A stretch of DNA of 64,000 nt from Phenylobacterium sp. (GTDB lineage Bacteria > Pseudomonadota > Alphaproteobacteria > Caulobacterales > Caulobacteraceae): contig NZ_JAUYAW010000009.1 of NCBI RefSeq assembly GCF_030693405.1, positions 17,812 through 81,811 on the forward strand. The letters are read 5' to 3'. The notes below the pieces were generated by a model. It searched no databases, was not told the DNA's origin, and saw only the letters and a program-made list of their open reading frames with translations. Numbering within the stretch: position 1 is the first letter of the stretch; each line of letters opens with the position of its first letter. A program made the translations under genes and the position numbers. Positions 20,580 through 29,543 of this stretch are shown here, piece by piece.

Positions 20580-21680
20580 CTAGCTGCGCCACCGCAGGCG
20601 GGCGGGCTCCACCGGATTGACGAAGGCGCGGCCCTCCCGCCGGCTCTGGGCCCATTCGCGCTTGAGCTGCTGGTACCATTTGGCCTGGCGGTCGGCGTCG
20701 TCGATCCACAGCAGGCTCGTGTCGTAGCGCAGGCCCTCGTTCTGCAGGTTCACCATGTCGCCGTCCTGCCGCAGGAAGGCCCGGGCGCCGGCCGCGATCA
20801 GCGGCTGCAGGAACCAGAAGGCCGGATGGTCGGACCAGACGATCTGGGTGATCTGTGTCTGGCTGGCGTTGAGCGGCGTCAGGCAGGTGAGCGACAGGAC
20901 CTGGCGCTTGCCCACGGTCACATGCTCCCAGCGCAGGCCTGGGATCCTGAACGTGATCTCCGTCAGCGGCTGGCCGCCGAGGATGGCGTAGGCTCGGCTG
21001 TTCTTGGAGGGCTCATGCCGCACCATGGCGAAGCCAGCCTCCCGGGGCTCGAAGGGCTTGGACTTCTCGTGCTGGCTCTTGGCCGAACGCCACCACCATT
21101 GCTGATGCACATAGGGGCCGTGCGCCGGGTCCATCAGGCCCACCACCGCATGGTCGATATGGGCGTCGAAGGTCATGCGGTCGACCAGCTTGGGCTTGCC
21201 GCCCACGACGCCCGGGAACACCGGCGGATCGATGTCTGGCTCCCCGTCGAACCGGGGATCGGCGCTGATCCAGATGAAGACCAGGCCCTGGCTCTCGCGC
21301 ACCGGAAAGCGCCGGACCTTGATCTTGCTGACGTCCATGGCCTGGTCGGCCACCAGGGAGGGAATGGCGGTGCAGGCGCCGTCCAGGCCAAAGCGCCAGC
21401 CGTGATAGGGGCATTCGACGCTTTCGCGCCCATCGGCCTCGGCGGTCAGCTTGCCGGCCGACAAGGGCGCAGCCCGGTGGGGGCAGATGTCGCGCACGGC
21501 GTAGGCCTCACCCTTACGGCCCCGGCCGATCAGGATCGGTTCGCCCAGGATCTCGAAGCGCTGCAGCTTGCCGGGCTTCAAGTCCGACGACAGGGCGGCG
21601 AAGTACCAGATGTCGGTGAGAAAGCCCTCACCGAAGCGGGGCCCTTTCGCGGGGGAGGTTTTGCTGTCGCCTTCGGCCAT
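20580..21680 (-). CDS. Rieske [2Fe-2S] aromatic ring-hydroxylating oxygenase alpha-like protein
   Basis: Rieske motifs CPHRAAPLS and CPYHGWRFGLDG; HIDHAVVGLMDPAHGPYVHQQWWW putative mononuclear iron site. Confidence 0.88.
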   Translation of the reverse strand: MAEGDSKTSPAKGPRFGEGFLTDIWYFAALSSDLKPGKLQRFEILGEPILIGRGRKGEAYAVRDICPHRAAPLSAGKLTAEADGRESVECPYHGWRFGLDGACTAIPSLVADQAMDVSKIKVRRFPVRESQGLVFIWISADPRFDGEPDIDPPVFPGVVGGKPKLVDRMTFDAHIDHAVVGLMDPAHGPYVHQQWWWRSAKSQHEKSKPFEPREAGFAMVRHEPSKNSRAYAILGGQPLTEITFRIPGLRWEHVTVGKRQVLSLTCLTPLNASQTQITQIVWSDHPAFWFLQPLIAAGARAFLRQDGDMVNLQNEGLRYDTSLLWIDDADRQAKWYQQLKREWAQSRREGRAFVNPVEPARLRWRS

Positions 21681-21717
21681 GGCGTCTTCTAGCGGGGCTT
21701 TGAGCGCCCCGCACCTG

Positions 21718-23328
21718 TCATGAGGGATGTTTGAGGAACCGGCAGGCATAGGGACCCAGGGCCAGCCCGCCCGGGAGCGCCTCGCAGATCCCTGAAGCGA
21801 CCGGCAGCATCTCGCCACCCGTCAGGCTCGGGTGTTCGGCCCGGGCGGTGCGGCCGCTCATGTTGAAGACGCAGGCCACGGTCTGTCCCTCATGGCGGCG
21901 CAGGAAGGCCAGGATGGGCTCGGGCGTCTCCAGGAATTCGATCTCCCCGTGGGTCAGGGCCCGGGAGGCCTTGCGCAGGGTGATCATCTGGCGGGCGAAG
22001 GCCAGGGTGGACTTGGGATCCAGCTCCTGCCGGTCCACCGCCAGCGGGCGGTGGGTCTCGGCGGCCGGCAACCAGGCCGACCCGTTGGAGAAGCCCAGAT
22101 GGGCGGCTTCAGACTGCCAGGGCATGGGGGTGCGCGCGCCGTCGCGGCCCTTGGCGATGGGCCAGTAGAGATCCCCCACCGGATCGCGCAGCTCGCCGCG
22201 AGAGAGTTCGGCCTCAGGCAGCCCCAACTCCTCGCCCTGATAGAGCAGTATGGTGCCGCGCAGGGCCATCAGCAGGGCCAGCATCAGCTTGGCCACCGGC
22301 GCTCCGGCGTCTGGCCCGCCAAACCGGGTCGCGGTGCGGGCGACGTCGTGGTTGCAGAACGAGATGGTCGGCCAGTGGCCCGGATGGGCGCCCAGGGTCT
22401 GGTAGTGGTCCTTGAACACCTGGGCGGCCATCCGCCGCGCCTTCAGCAGGACGAAGGTATAGGCCGAATGCAGCCCCTCATCGGGGGCGCAATAGGCGCC
22501 GCAGCGCTCCTCTTCCTCCGAAAACTCGCCGAAGACGAAACGGTCGGGACCGTGGGCTTCCACCCGGCGGCGGACCTCGTCCAGCAGGGGGATGTTCTCG
22601 GGCAGGTTGGAGTCGAACAGGTGCCGCTGCATGTCGCTGGCGTGGCCCCAGTCGGCCTTGGTGCGCTCGGCCGGCGGGACGGCCGGATTGTCGGTCAGGG
22701 CGTCGTCGTGGAGAAAGGCGTTGGCCACATCCAGCCGGAAGCCGTCAGCCCCACGCGCGAGCCAGGTGTCGAGCACCTTCAGGGCGGCGTCCTTGGCCTG
22801 GGGCTGGCGCCAGTTCAGCTTGGGCTGCTGGCGTAGGAACTTGTGGTGATAGTGCTGGCGCCGCGCCGGCTGGTAGGCCCAGGCTGGGCCGCCAAAAACA
22901 CTCAGCCAGTTGTTGGGCGCTGTCCCGTCTTCGGCCGGATCAGCCCAGACATACCAGTCGGCCTTGTCGCCGCCAGCCCCCTCGTCGCGGCTGGCGGCGA
23001 ACCAGGGGTGCTCGTCGGAGGTGTGCGACAGCACCTCGTCCAGCAGCACCTTCAGGCCGCGGGCGTGGGCGGCCTCCGTCAGGGCCTGGAAGTCGGCGAC
23101 CGAGCCATAGTCGGGGTGAACGTCGTCATAGTCTGAGACGTCGTAACCCCAGTCGCGATTGGGCGAGGGGTGGATGGGAGAGAGCCAGATCGCATCGACC
23201 CCGAGGCTCTTCAGATAGTCCAGCTTGGCCATGACGCCCGCAAGGTCGCCATGGCCGTCGCCGTCGCTGTCGAAGAAGCTGCGGACGTAGATGTGGTAGA
23301 CCACCGCCCCCTTCCACCAGGGGCCCAT
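21718..23328 (-). CDS. GH13 alpha-amylase family / alpha-glucosidase
   Basis: VDAIWLSPIHPSPNRDWGYDVSDYDDV; GFRLDVANAFLHD; FGEFSEEE; ISFCNHDVART. Confidence 0.93.
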   Translation of the reverse strand: MGPWWKGAVVYHIYVRSFFDSDGDGHGDLAGVMAKLDYLKSLGVDAIWLSPIHPSPNRDWGYDVSDYDDVHPDYGSVADFQALTEAAHARGLKVLLDEVLSHTSDEHPWFAASRDEGAGGDKADWYVWADPAEDGTAPNNWLSVFGGPAWAYQPARRQHYHHKFLRQQPKLNWRQPQAKDAALKVLDTWLARGADGFRLDVANAFLHDDALTDNPAVPPAERTKADWGHASDMQRHLFDSNLPENIPLLDEVRRRVEAHGPDRFVFGEFSEEEERCGAYCAPDEGLHSAYTFVLLKARRMAAQVFKDHYQTLGAHPGHWPTISFCNHDVARTATRFGGPDAGAPVAKLMLALLMALRGTILLYQGEELGLPEAELSRGELRDPVGDLYWPIAKGRDGARTPMPWQSEAAHLGFSNGSAWLPAAETHRPLAVDRQELDPKSTLAFARQMITLRKASRALTHGEIEFLETPEPILAFLRRHEGQTVACVFNMSGRTARAEHPSLTGGEMLPVASGICEALPGGLALGPYACRFLKHPS

Positions 23329-23329
23329 C

Positions 23330-23935
23330 TCAGACCGCCGTCGCGTTCTCGATGACCTTCGAGACCAGCCCGTACTCGACGGCCTTCTCGGCGTTCATCC
23401 AGAAGTTCCGCTCGGTGTCGGTGACCACCTTGTCATAGGGCTGGCCGGTCTCGCGGGCGATGATGCGGTTGACCCGCTCGCGCATCTTCACGATCTCCTC
23501 GGCCTCGATCTGAATGTCCGAGGCCTGGCCCCGCACGCCGCCCATGGGCTGGTGCAGCAGGAAGCGGGTGTTGGGTAGGCAGAAGCGGTTTTCCTTGGTG
23601 GCGCCCAGGAAGATGTGCGCGCCGGCGCTCGCCACCCAGCCGGTGCCGATCACCTTCACCTGCGGTCCGCAGTAGCGGATCATGTCGTGGACGGTGTCGC
23701 CGCTTTCCACGTGGCCGCCGGGGGAATTGACGAAGACCTTGATGTCGCCCTTGCCGTCCGAGGCCAGGGCCAGCAGCTGGGCCGAGACGCGCTCGGCCAG
23801 CCGCATGTCGATCTCGCCGAAGATGAGGACGGTGCGCGACTTGAACAGGGCGTTCTGCACCGGCCCGGCGCTCATCGGCATGTCGGGAAGGCGGCCCTTA
23901 TCGTCGTCGTCTTCATCTTCGAGACGGAAACCCAT
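23330..23935 (-). CDS. ATP-dependent Clp protease proteolytic subunit-like protein
   Basis: FVNSPGGHVESGDTVHDMIRY, GWVASAGAHIFLGATKENRFCLPNTRFLLHQPMGG (Ser/His catalytic context). Confidence 0.9.
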   Translation of the reverse strand: MGFRLEDEDDDDKGRLPDMPMSAGPVQNALFKSRTVLIFGEIDMRLAERVSAQLLALASDGKGDIKVFVNSPGGHVESGDTVHDMIRYCGPQVKVIGTGWVASAGAHIFLGATKENRFCLPNTRFLLHQPMGGVRGQASDIQIEAEEIVKMRERVNRIIARETGQPYDKVVTDTERNFWMNAEKAVEYGLVSKVIENATAV

Positions 23936-23998
23936 TACGCTCTCCTAGATTCATCAGTGGGGCGGAACGTGCGACTTGCAGCGCCCCGCCGCAAGGGG

Positions 23999-25465
23999 TC
24001 AGCGCGCCGCTGTCGCGATCAGCCGCGCATAGAACTGCACCATTCGTTCCAGATTGGTGAGCGTCATGCGTTCATCAACCCCGTGGATCATCGCCGTCTC
24101 GGCCATGCTCAGCGTGATCGGCTGGAAGCGATAGGTGTCCTGCGCCACCTCGGCGAGGAATCGGCTGTCGGTGCCGGCGGTGACCAGGCCCGGCGCCACG
24201 GGCGCGCCGGTGACGTCGGCGGCCAGGGCGGAAATCACCTTCCATCCCTCAGAGTCGGTGGAGGAGACCGCCGAGGGCTCCTGCGGCGGGCGCGCCCAGG
24301 CGAAGGTCACCGGCAGGTCGCCGACAGCGGCCTTGGCCCGTTCCAGGACATCCTGCGAGGTGTCGCCCGGGGCGATGCGGTAGTTGATCCAGGCCCGGGC
24401 GTCCCGCGGCAGGACATTCTCCTTTGGACTGCCCTGCAGCATGGTCGGCGCAATCGTGGTGTGGAGCAGGGCCGCGCCGGCCGGGGTGGCGGCCATCTGG
24501 CGCACGATCAGCGGCTCGGTGGCCCACGTGTTGGCGAGCGCCGCGCGCATGGGCAGGCCCGACCCCGCCCCCAGCACATGCAGCATGTCGGCGCCGGGTC
24601 CCTGAAGGCGCAGGGGGAAGGGGCGCTCGGTGATCTGGGTGACGGCGCGGGCCAGGGTGGAGACGCCGGTCTGCGGCGGCGGGGCGGAGGAATGTCCGCC
24701 CTCGGACGATGCCGTGACTACGAGGGTCGCATAGCCCTTTTCCGCCACCCCGATCAGGGCGGCCGGGCCGCCGGTGAGGGGATTGTCGGCGACCACCAGC
24801 AGGCCCTCATCAAGGACGAACTGGGCCGAAAGACCCCGTGATTTCAGCAGGTCATTGGCCGCGGCTGCGCCGCCGCCGCCGACCTCTTCGTCATGGCCGC
24901 TGACCAGGATCACCGTCCGGCGGGGCTGGAAGCCGGCCGCTGTCAGGGTCTCCACCGCCTCGAACAGGCCGATCAGCGAGCCCTTGTCGTCGACGGCCCC
25001 GCGGCCCCAGACCGCCCCGTCGGCGATGACCCCTTCGAACGGCGGATGGGTCCAACCCTCAGCGGCGTCGGCGGGCACCACGTCCTGGTGGGCCATCAGG
25101 ACGATGGGGTCCAGGGCTGGGTCGGAGCCCGCCCAGGTATAGACCAGGGTGTGGCTGGCCACGACGTCGCGGCTCATGGCGGCGTGGGCGCGGGGATAGG
25201 TCGCCTGCAGCCAGGCGTGCAGGTCGTCCCACTCGGCCAGTTGATTGTCGGCGGCGTCCTGGTGGCTGACCGTCTGGAAGGTGATGGCCTGGGCGAGGCG
25301 TCTGGCGGCGGCCTGTAGGTCGAAGGCCGGGGCCGCGGCCAGCTCCAGATCCGCCGCCACCGCGGGAACCGGGGGTTCATAGAGGGCGGTGCGCACCGCC
25401 ACGACGGCGATGAGCGCCCCAAGGGCGACCCCGGCCCCCAGCGCCGCCTTGCTCAGAAGTCCCAT
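23999..25465 (-). CDS. M20 family peptidase (carboxypeptidase PM20D1-like)
   Basis: IVLMAHQDVVPADAAEGWTHPPFEGVIADGAVWGRGAVDDKGSL; ILVSGHDEEVGGGGA. Confidence 0.92.
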   Translation of the reverse strand: MGLLSKAALGAGVALGALIAVVAVRTALYEPPVPAVAADLELAAAPAFDLQAAARRLAQAITFQTVSHQDAADNQLAEWDDLHAWLQATYPRAHAAMSRDVVASHTLVYTWAGSDPALDPIVLMAHQDVVPADAAEGWTHPPFEGVIADGAVWGRGAVDDKGSLIGLFEAVETLTAAGFQPRRTVILVSGHDEEVGGGGAAAANDLLKSRGLSAQFVLDEGLLVVADNPLTGGPAALIGVAEKGYATLVVTASSEGGHSSAPPPQTGVSTLARAVTQITERPFPLRLQGPGADMLHVLGAGSGLPMRAALANTWATEPLIVRQMAATPAGAALLHTTIAPTMLQGSPKENVLPRDARAWINYRIAPGDTSQDVLERAKAAVGDLPVTFAWARPPQEPSAVSSTDSEGWKVISALAADVTGAPVAPGLVTAGTDSRFLAEVAQDTYRFQPITLSMAETAMIHGVDERMTLTNLERMVQFYARLIATAAR

Positions 25466-25572
25466 GGAATTCCCCCGTCTGCTCCGGTCCGACCATAGCC
25501 ACATTGAGGCGGCGCGGGCGCCGAATTGCACCGCCCCTTGAACCTGGGCCATTCCTGGCCGTTGCTCAATTC

Positions 25573-26322
25573 GTGACGCGTCCTCCCTGGCTCCCCCAAC
25601 TCAAGCCGGCCTCGGCCGAAGCCCTCGCCTTCGGCGGCCTCTGGGCCTTTCTGCTGGACGCCGCCCTGGTGGGGATCGTCCTGGCCGTTGTCATCGACGC
25701 CTTCGCCCCGCCCCAGGACCTGCCCTGGAAGCCCCTGCGGCTGGACGATCCCCCGGGCCTGGCCACAGCGGTGAAGTTCCACCGCGCCGCCAGCGACCCC
25801 CTGCTCTGCCGGGAAGTTCTGGACGCCGGCGGGGTGGACTTTACCGACGAGCCGGACCGGCTGACCGGCGACTGTCCTCTGACCAACACCCTTCGCCTGC
25901 GGGGCGGGGTGACGCCGCTGGCGCCTGCGGCCCCGGTCATGACCTGTCCGGTGGCGCTCTCCTACGCCTTCTGGGACCGCCATGTGCTGAATCCGGCGGC
26001 GAAGGCGGTGATGGAGACCGAGGTCGCCCGGGTCGAGCACTATGGGGTCTTCTCCTGTCGCAACGTCTATGGCCGCAGCGAGGGCCGCCGCAGCGAGCAC
26101 GCCAGCGCCAACGCCCTGGATGTGGCGGCTATCGTGCTGGAGGATGGCCGGCGGCTCAGCGTCATCGGCGACTTCAACGATGAGAACGATCGCGGAACCC
26201 TGATGCGGGCCCTGCGCACCGGCGCCTGCGACTATTTCCGCGCTGTGCTCAGCCCGGACTACAACGCCGCCCATGCCGATCACCTGCATCTAGATTTTGG
26301 GCGGTTTGGCATCTGTCGTTGA
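25573..26322 (+). CDS. Extensin-like (extensin_C) family protein, copy 1
   Basis: LRLRGGVTPLAPAAPVMTCPVALSYAFWDRHVL...GRRSEHASANALDVAAIVLEDGR...LSPDYNAAHADHLHLD; GTG start inferred. Confidence 0.85.
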   Translation: MTRPPWLPQLKPASAEALAFGGLWAFLLDAALVGIVLAVVIDAFAPPQDLPWKPLRLDDPPGLATAVKFHRAASDPLLCREVLDAGGVDFTDEPDRLTGDCPLTNTLRLRGGVTPLAPAAPVMTCPVALSYAFWDRHVLNPAAKAVMETEVARVEHYGVFSCRNVYGRSEGRRSEHASANALDVAAIVLEDGRRLSVIGDFNDENDRGTLMRALRTGACDYFRAVLSPDYNAAHADHLHLDFGRFGICR

Positions 26323-26425
26323 GATGGCGGTGCGGGGGGCGGTCCAAGGGGCGAACCTTGTGGTCGCGTCGGCCTGGCGCTGCGGTTAAGGTCCGGAACA
26401 GTCCCAGGCGTCCTACCGAAAGTTC

Positions 26426-27178
26426 ATGGCCGGCTATCGCGTTCCCCGTCACCCGCAGGTGGAAAACCATGCGCGGCGCCAGACCCTGGTGGCCCGCGTG
26501 GTGGGACTGGCCGTCCTCTGGGTGCTGGTCGCCGCCCTGGTCCTGGTGGCCGAGCGGGCCATTCCTGACGAACATCTGCCCTGGAAGCCCCTCAGCGTCA
26601 TCGATCCCGTCGGGGCAGCCACCAAGGCCAAGGCCGCCCGCACCGGCCAGGATGTGGCGGCCTGCCGCGCCGTGCTGGCCAAGGGCGGGCTGACCTATCA
26701 GATCGCGCCGGAGACCGAGGACGGCTTCTGTTCGGTGAAGGACGCCATCCAGTTCACCGGTGGCATGGCCCCCTTGGCGCCGGCCGATGCGGTGATGACC
26801 TGCAAGCAGGCGCTGGCCGTGGCCATCTGGGAGCGGCAGGTGGTGCAGACCGCCGCCTTCGAAACCCTGGGCCAGGCGGTGGTGGCGGTGGAGCATTTCG
26901 GCTCCTTCTCCTGCCGGCGAATCTACAACCAGCAGGCCGGTCCCCCCAGCGAGCACGCCAGCGCCAACGCCCTGGACGTCTCGGGCTTCCGGCTGGCCGA
27001 CGGACAGGTGGTGCGGCTCAAGGACCATTGGGACGATCCCGGGCCCAAGGGCGTCTTCCTGAGGCAGGTCCGGGACGGGGCCTGCAAGGTGTTCCTGACC
27101 ACCCTGTCGCCCGACTACAACGAGGCCCATCTGGACCACTTCCACCTGGACATGGGCGGCCGCCCCCTCTGCGCCTGA
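26426..27178 (+). CDS. Extensin-like (extensin_C) family protein, copy 2
   Basis: IQFTGGMAPLAPADAVMTCKQALAVAIWERQVVQ...GPPSEHASANALDVSGFRLADGQ...LSPDYNEAHLDHFHLDMG; tandem paralogue of the preceding gene. Confidence 0.85.
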   Translation: MAGYRVPRHPQVENHARRQTLVARVVGLAVLWVLVAALVLVAERAIPDEHLPWKPLSVIDPVGAATKAKAARTGQDVAACRAVLAKGGLTYQIAPETEDGFCSVKDAIQFTGGMAPLAPADAVMTCKQALAVAIWERQVVQTAAFETLGQAVVAVEHFGSFSCRRIYNQQAGPPSEHASANALDVSGFRLADGQVVRLKDHWDDPGPKGVFLRQVRDGACKVFLTTLSPDYNEAHLDHFHLDMGGRPLCA

Positions 27179-27266
27179 AGCCCCAGGCCGCGGCTTGACC
27201 CCGCCTTGAGGGGCGCCGCAAATGGCGGCCATTCAAACAAGCATTTCATTCTGGGAAAGACGCGCC

Positions 27267-28028
27267 ATGGAACTGTTCGATCTCACCGGCAAGGTGGCCG
27301 TGATCACCGGATCCTCCCGCGGCATCGGCAAGGCGATCGCCGAGCGCATGGCCGATCATGGCGCCAAGGTGGTGATCTCCTCGCGCAAGGCCGGGCCCTG
27401 CGACGAGGTGGCCGCGGCCATCAATGAGAAGCACCCGGGCGCCGCCATCGCCGTGCCGGCCTCGATCTCGTCGAAGGAGGATCTGCAGCGTCTGGTGGAC
27501 GAGACCAACAAGGCCTTTGGCAAGATCGATATCGTCGTCTGCAACGCCGCCACCAATCCCTATTTCGGCCCCATGGCGGGGATCGGCGACGACGCCTTCC
27601 GTAAGATTCTCGACAACAACATCATCGCCAACAACTGGCTGATCCAGATGGCCGCGCCGCAGATGCGCGAGCGCAAGGACGGGGCGGTGATCATCATCTC
27701 GTCCATCGGCGGCTTGCGCGGCTCCACCGGCATCGGCGCCTACAACATCTCCAAGGCCGCCGACTTCCAGCTGGCCCGCAACCTGGCCGTCGAGCTGGGC
27801 CCGGACAATATCCGCGTCAACTGCATCGCGCCGGGCCTGGTGAAGACCGACTTCGCCAAGGCCCTGTGGGACACCCCAGAAGCCGAGAAGCGCTCCAGCG
27901 CCAACAACCCCCTGCGCCGCCTGGGCGAGCCCGACGACATAGCCGGCGCAGCGGTCTTCCTGGCCTCCAAGGCCGGCGGCTGGATGACCGGCCAAGCCAT
28001 CGTGGTCGACGGCGGCGCCACCTGCTGA
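27267..28028 (+). CDS. SDR family oxidoreductase
   Basis: VAVITGSSRGIGKAIAERMADHGAKVVISSRK; YNISKAAD; VDGGATC C-terminus. Confidence 0.93.
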   Translation: MELFDLTGKVAVITGSSRGIGKAIAERMADHGAKVVISSRKAGPCDEVAAAINEKHPGAAIAVPASISSKEDLQRLVDETNKAFGKIDIVVCNAATNPYFGPMAGIGDDAFRKILDNNIIANNWLIQMAAPQMRERKDGAVIIISSIGGLRGSTGIGAYNISKAADFQLARNLAVELGPDNIRVNCIAPGLVKTDFAKALWDTPEAEKRSSANNPLRRLGEPDDIAGAAVFLASKAGGWMTGQAIVVDGGATC

Positions 28029-28030
28029 TC

Positions 28031-28495
28031 ATGAGCGTCCCGGCCTTCGCATTCGCCCCGGCGAAGGCCGGTGACCTTTCGGCCTTGACCGAGTTGCGCC
28101 TGACGGTCATGGCCGAGAGCTTCAACCGCATCGGCCGCTTCAATCCGGATCGGGCGCGGGCCTGGTTCGCCGACACCTACCGACCGGAGACCACCCGACT
28201 CATCGAGGTGGAGGGGGAGACGGCGGGCTGCGTCGCCTTCTACGAGGTGGAGCCCGGCGTGCTGAAGCTGGAACACTTCTATCTCGACCCCCGCTGGCAG
28301 GGGCGGGGCCTGGGCAGCGCCATACTGGACGGCCTGCTGGCCGAGGCGGACGCGGTCGGCGCGCGGGTGATCCTGACGGTCCTGCGCCAGAGCGACGCCC
28401 AGCGCCTCTATGACCGGCGGGGCTTCGTGGTCACCGGCCGCGACGACCTCGACGTCTATATGGAGCGTGTCGCTCAACCTACCGCGCCAGCCTGA
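28031..28495 (+). CDS. GNAT family N-acetyltransferase
   Basis: LEHFYLDPRWQGRGLGSAILDGLLAEAD acetyl-CoA-binding motif A; start ATG at 28031 inside longer ORF 27866..28495. Confidence 0.85.
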   Translation: MSVPAFAFAPAKAGDLSALTELRLTVMAESFNRIGRFNPDRARAWFADTYRPETTRLIEVEGETAGCVAFYEVEPGVLKLEHFYLDPRWQGRGLGSAILDGLLAEADAVGARVILTVLRQSDAQRLYDRRGFVVTGRDDLDVYMERVAQPTAPA

Positions 28496-29492
28496 CGGCT
28501 TCGGCAAAGAGCGGGCTGGCGAGGTTGCTTCCCGCCGCCCTCAATCTGGCGAGGCCGTAGGCGAGCCGACCTTCCCAGGCGTCGAGTTCAAAGCGCCCCT
28601 CTGACAGAGCCTGGTGGATATCGGCCAGGTCCGCTTCGACGGCTTCTGGGGCGATCCGTGCTCCGGGCCGCTCAGCCGCCGCCCCAGAGAGAAACATCAC
28701 GCCATAGAAGACGTGGTTCACCTGCCGCGCGAGGAAGAGACGCGCAACTTCGGCCTCGGTGGCCGCGCGCCCGAAATACGCGGCCGTCAGGAGGTCAAGC
28801 TCGGTGACGTCACGAACCATGACATTGGCCAAACTCGCCAGATCCACATAGCGATCTGCCAAAAAAGCGGACTCCCAGTCGATCAGCCAGAGCTTCACCC
28901 CATCATGCAGGATGTTGCGGGGGTTGAGGTCGTTGTGGCTCGAGACCTGTTCCGGGCGCAGGCCACGATAGGCCCGGTCGAGGGCGTCATAGCCAGCGAG
29001 CTCCGTTTCAAGCGCCCCCTCTGCGATGAGACCTGTGGTGCGGAGCTCGCCGATGACGGCGGCCATGCCATCCATGTAGTCGACCAGCGGCGGGAAGGGC
29101 GGAGTCGCATGGAGCCGGCGCACCAGATCGCCAGCGGCGCAGATCATCGTCGCCCTCGGGACCTCGTAGCCCTCGGCGAGGGGGCGGCCCTCCACAAAGG
29201 CTGTGATAGTGACGCCGCTGTCAGGGTCGGCATGCCGCACAGCCGGGGCCAGCCCGGCCTCCGCGGCGATGTGCATGCACTGATGCCAGCGGACCGGATC
29301 GCGGAACACGTCGCGCGCGCCATCTATGCGCAGAAGCCAAGGGAAGCCTTCGGCCTCTAGGCGAAAGAGGCGGGCGCCAGAGAGACCGCCCGTCACCGGC
29401 GACAGCGGGGATGTCTCAGCCTTGCCGAAGGCGGCGCGGAGGGCCGAGGAAACGGCTGCGGAGTCGAGGTTGGGAACAGCGGTGAGGGACAT
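28479..29492 (-). CDS. Choline/aminoglycoside kinase-like phosphotransferase
   Basis: SSHNDLNPRNILHDGVKLWLIDWESAFLADRYVDLASLAN (Brenner motif HNDLNPRN, DWE). Confidence 0.9.
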   Translation of the reverse strand: MSLTAVPNLDSAAVSSALRAAFGKAETSPLSPVTGGLSGARLFRLEAEGFPWLLRIDGARDVFRDPVRWHQCMHIAAEAGLAPAVRHADPDSGVTITAFVEGRPLAEGYEVPRATMICAAGDLVRRLHATPPFPPLVDYMDGMAAVIGELRTTGLIAEGALETELAGYDALDRAYRGLRPEQVSSHNDLNPRNILHDGVKLWLIDWESAFLADRYVDLASLANVMVRDVTELDLLTAAYFGRAATEAEVARLFLARQVNHVFYGVMFLSGAAAERPGARIAPEAVEADLADIHQALSEGRFELDAWEGRLAYGLARLRAAGSNLASPLFAEAVRLAR

Positions 29493-29498
29493 GCCCGC

Positions 29499-29540
29499 TT
29501 TATGACCCGGGTAAAAATTCGCGTCAATAATACCCGGGTA
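29499..29540 (-). promoter_or_regulatory. Promoter with two ACCCGGGT palindromes for the phosphotransferase gene
   Basis: Minus strand TTGACG (29527-29522) - 17 nt - CATAAA (29504-29499); ACCCGGGT at 29505-29512 and 29532-29539. Confidence 0.6.
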
Positions 29541-29543
29541 TAA

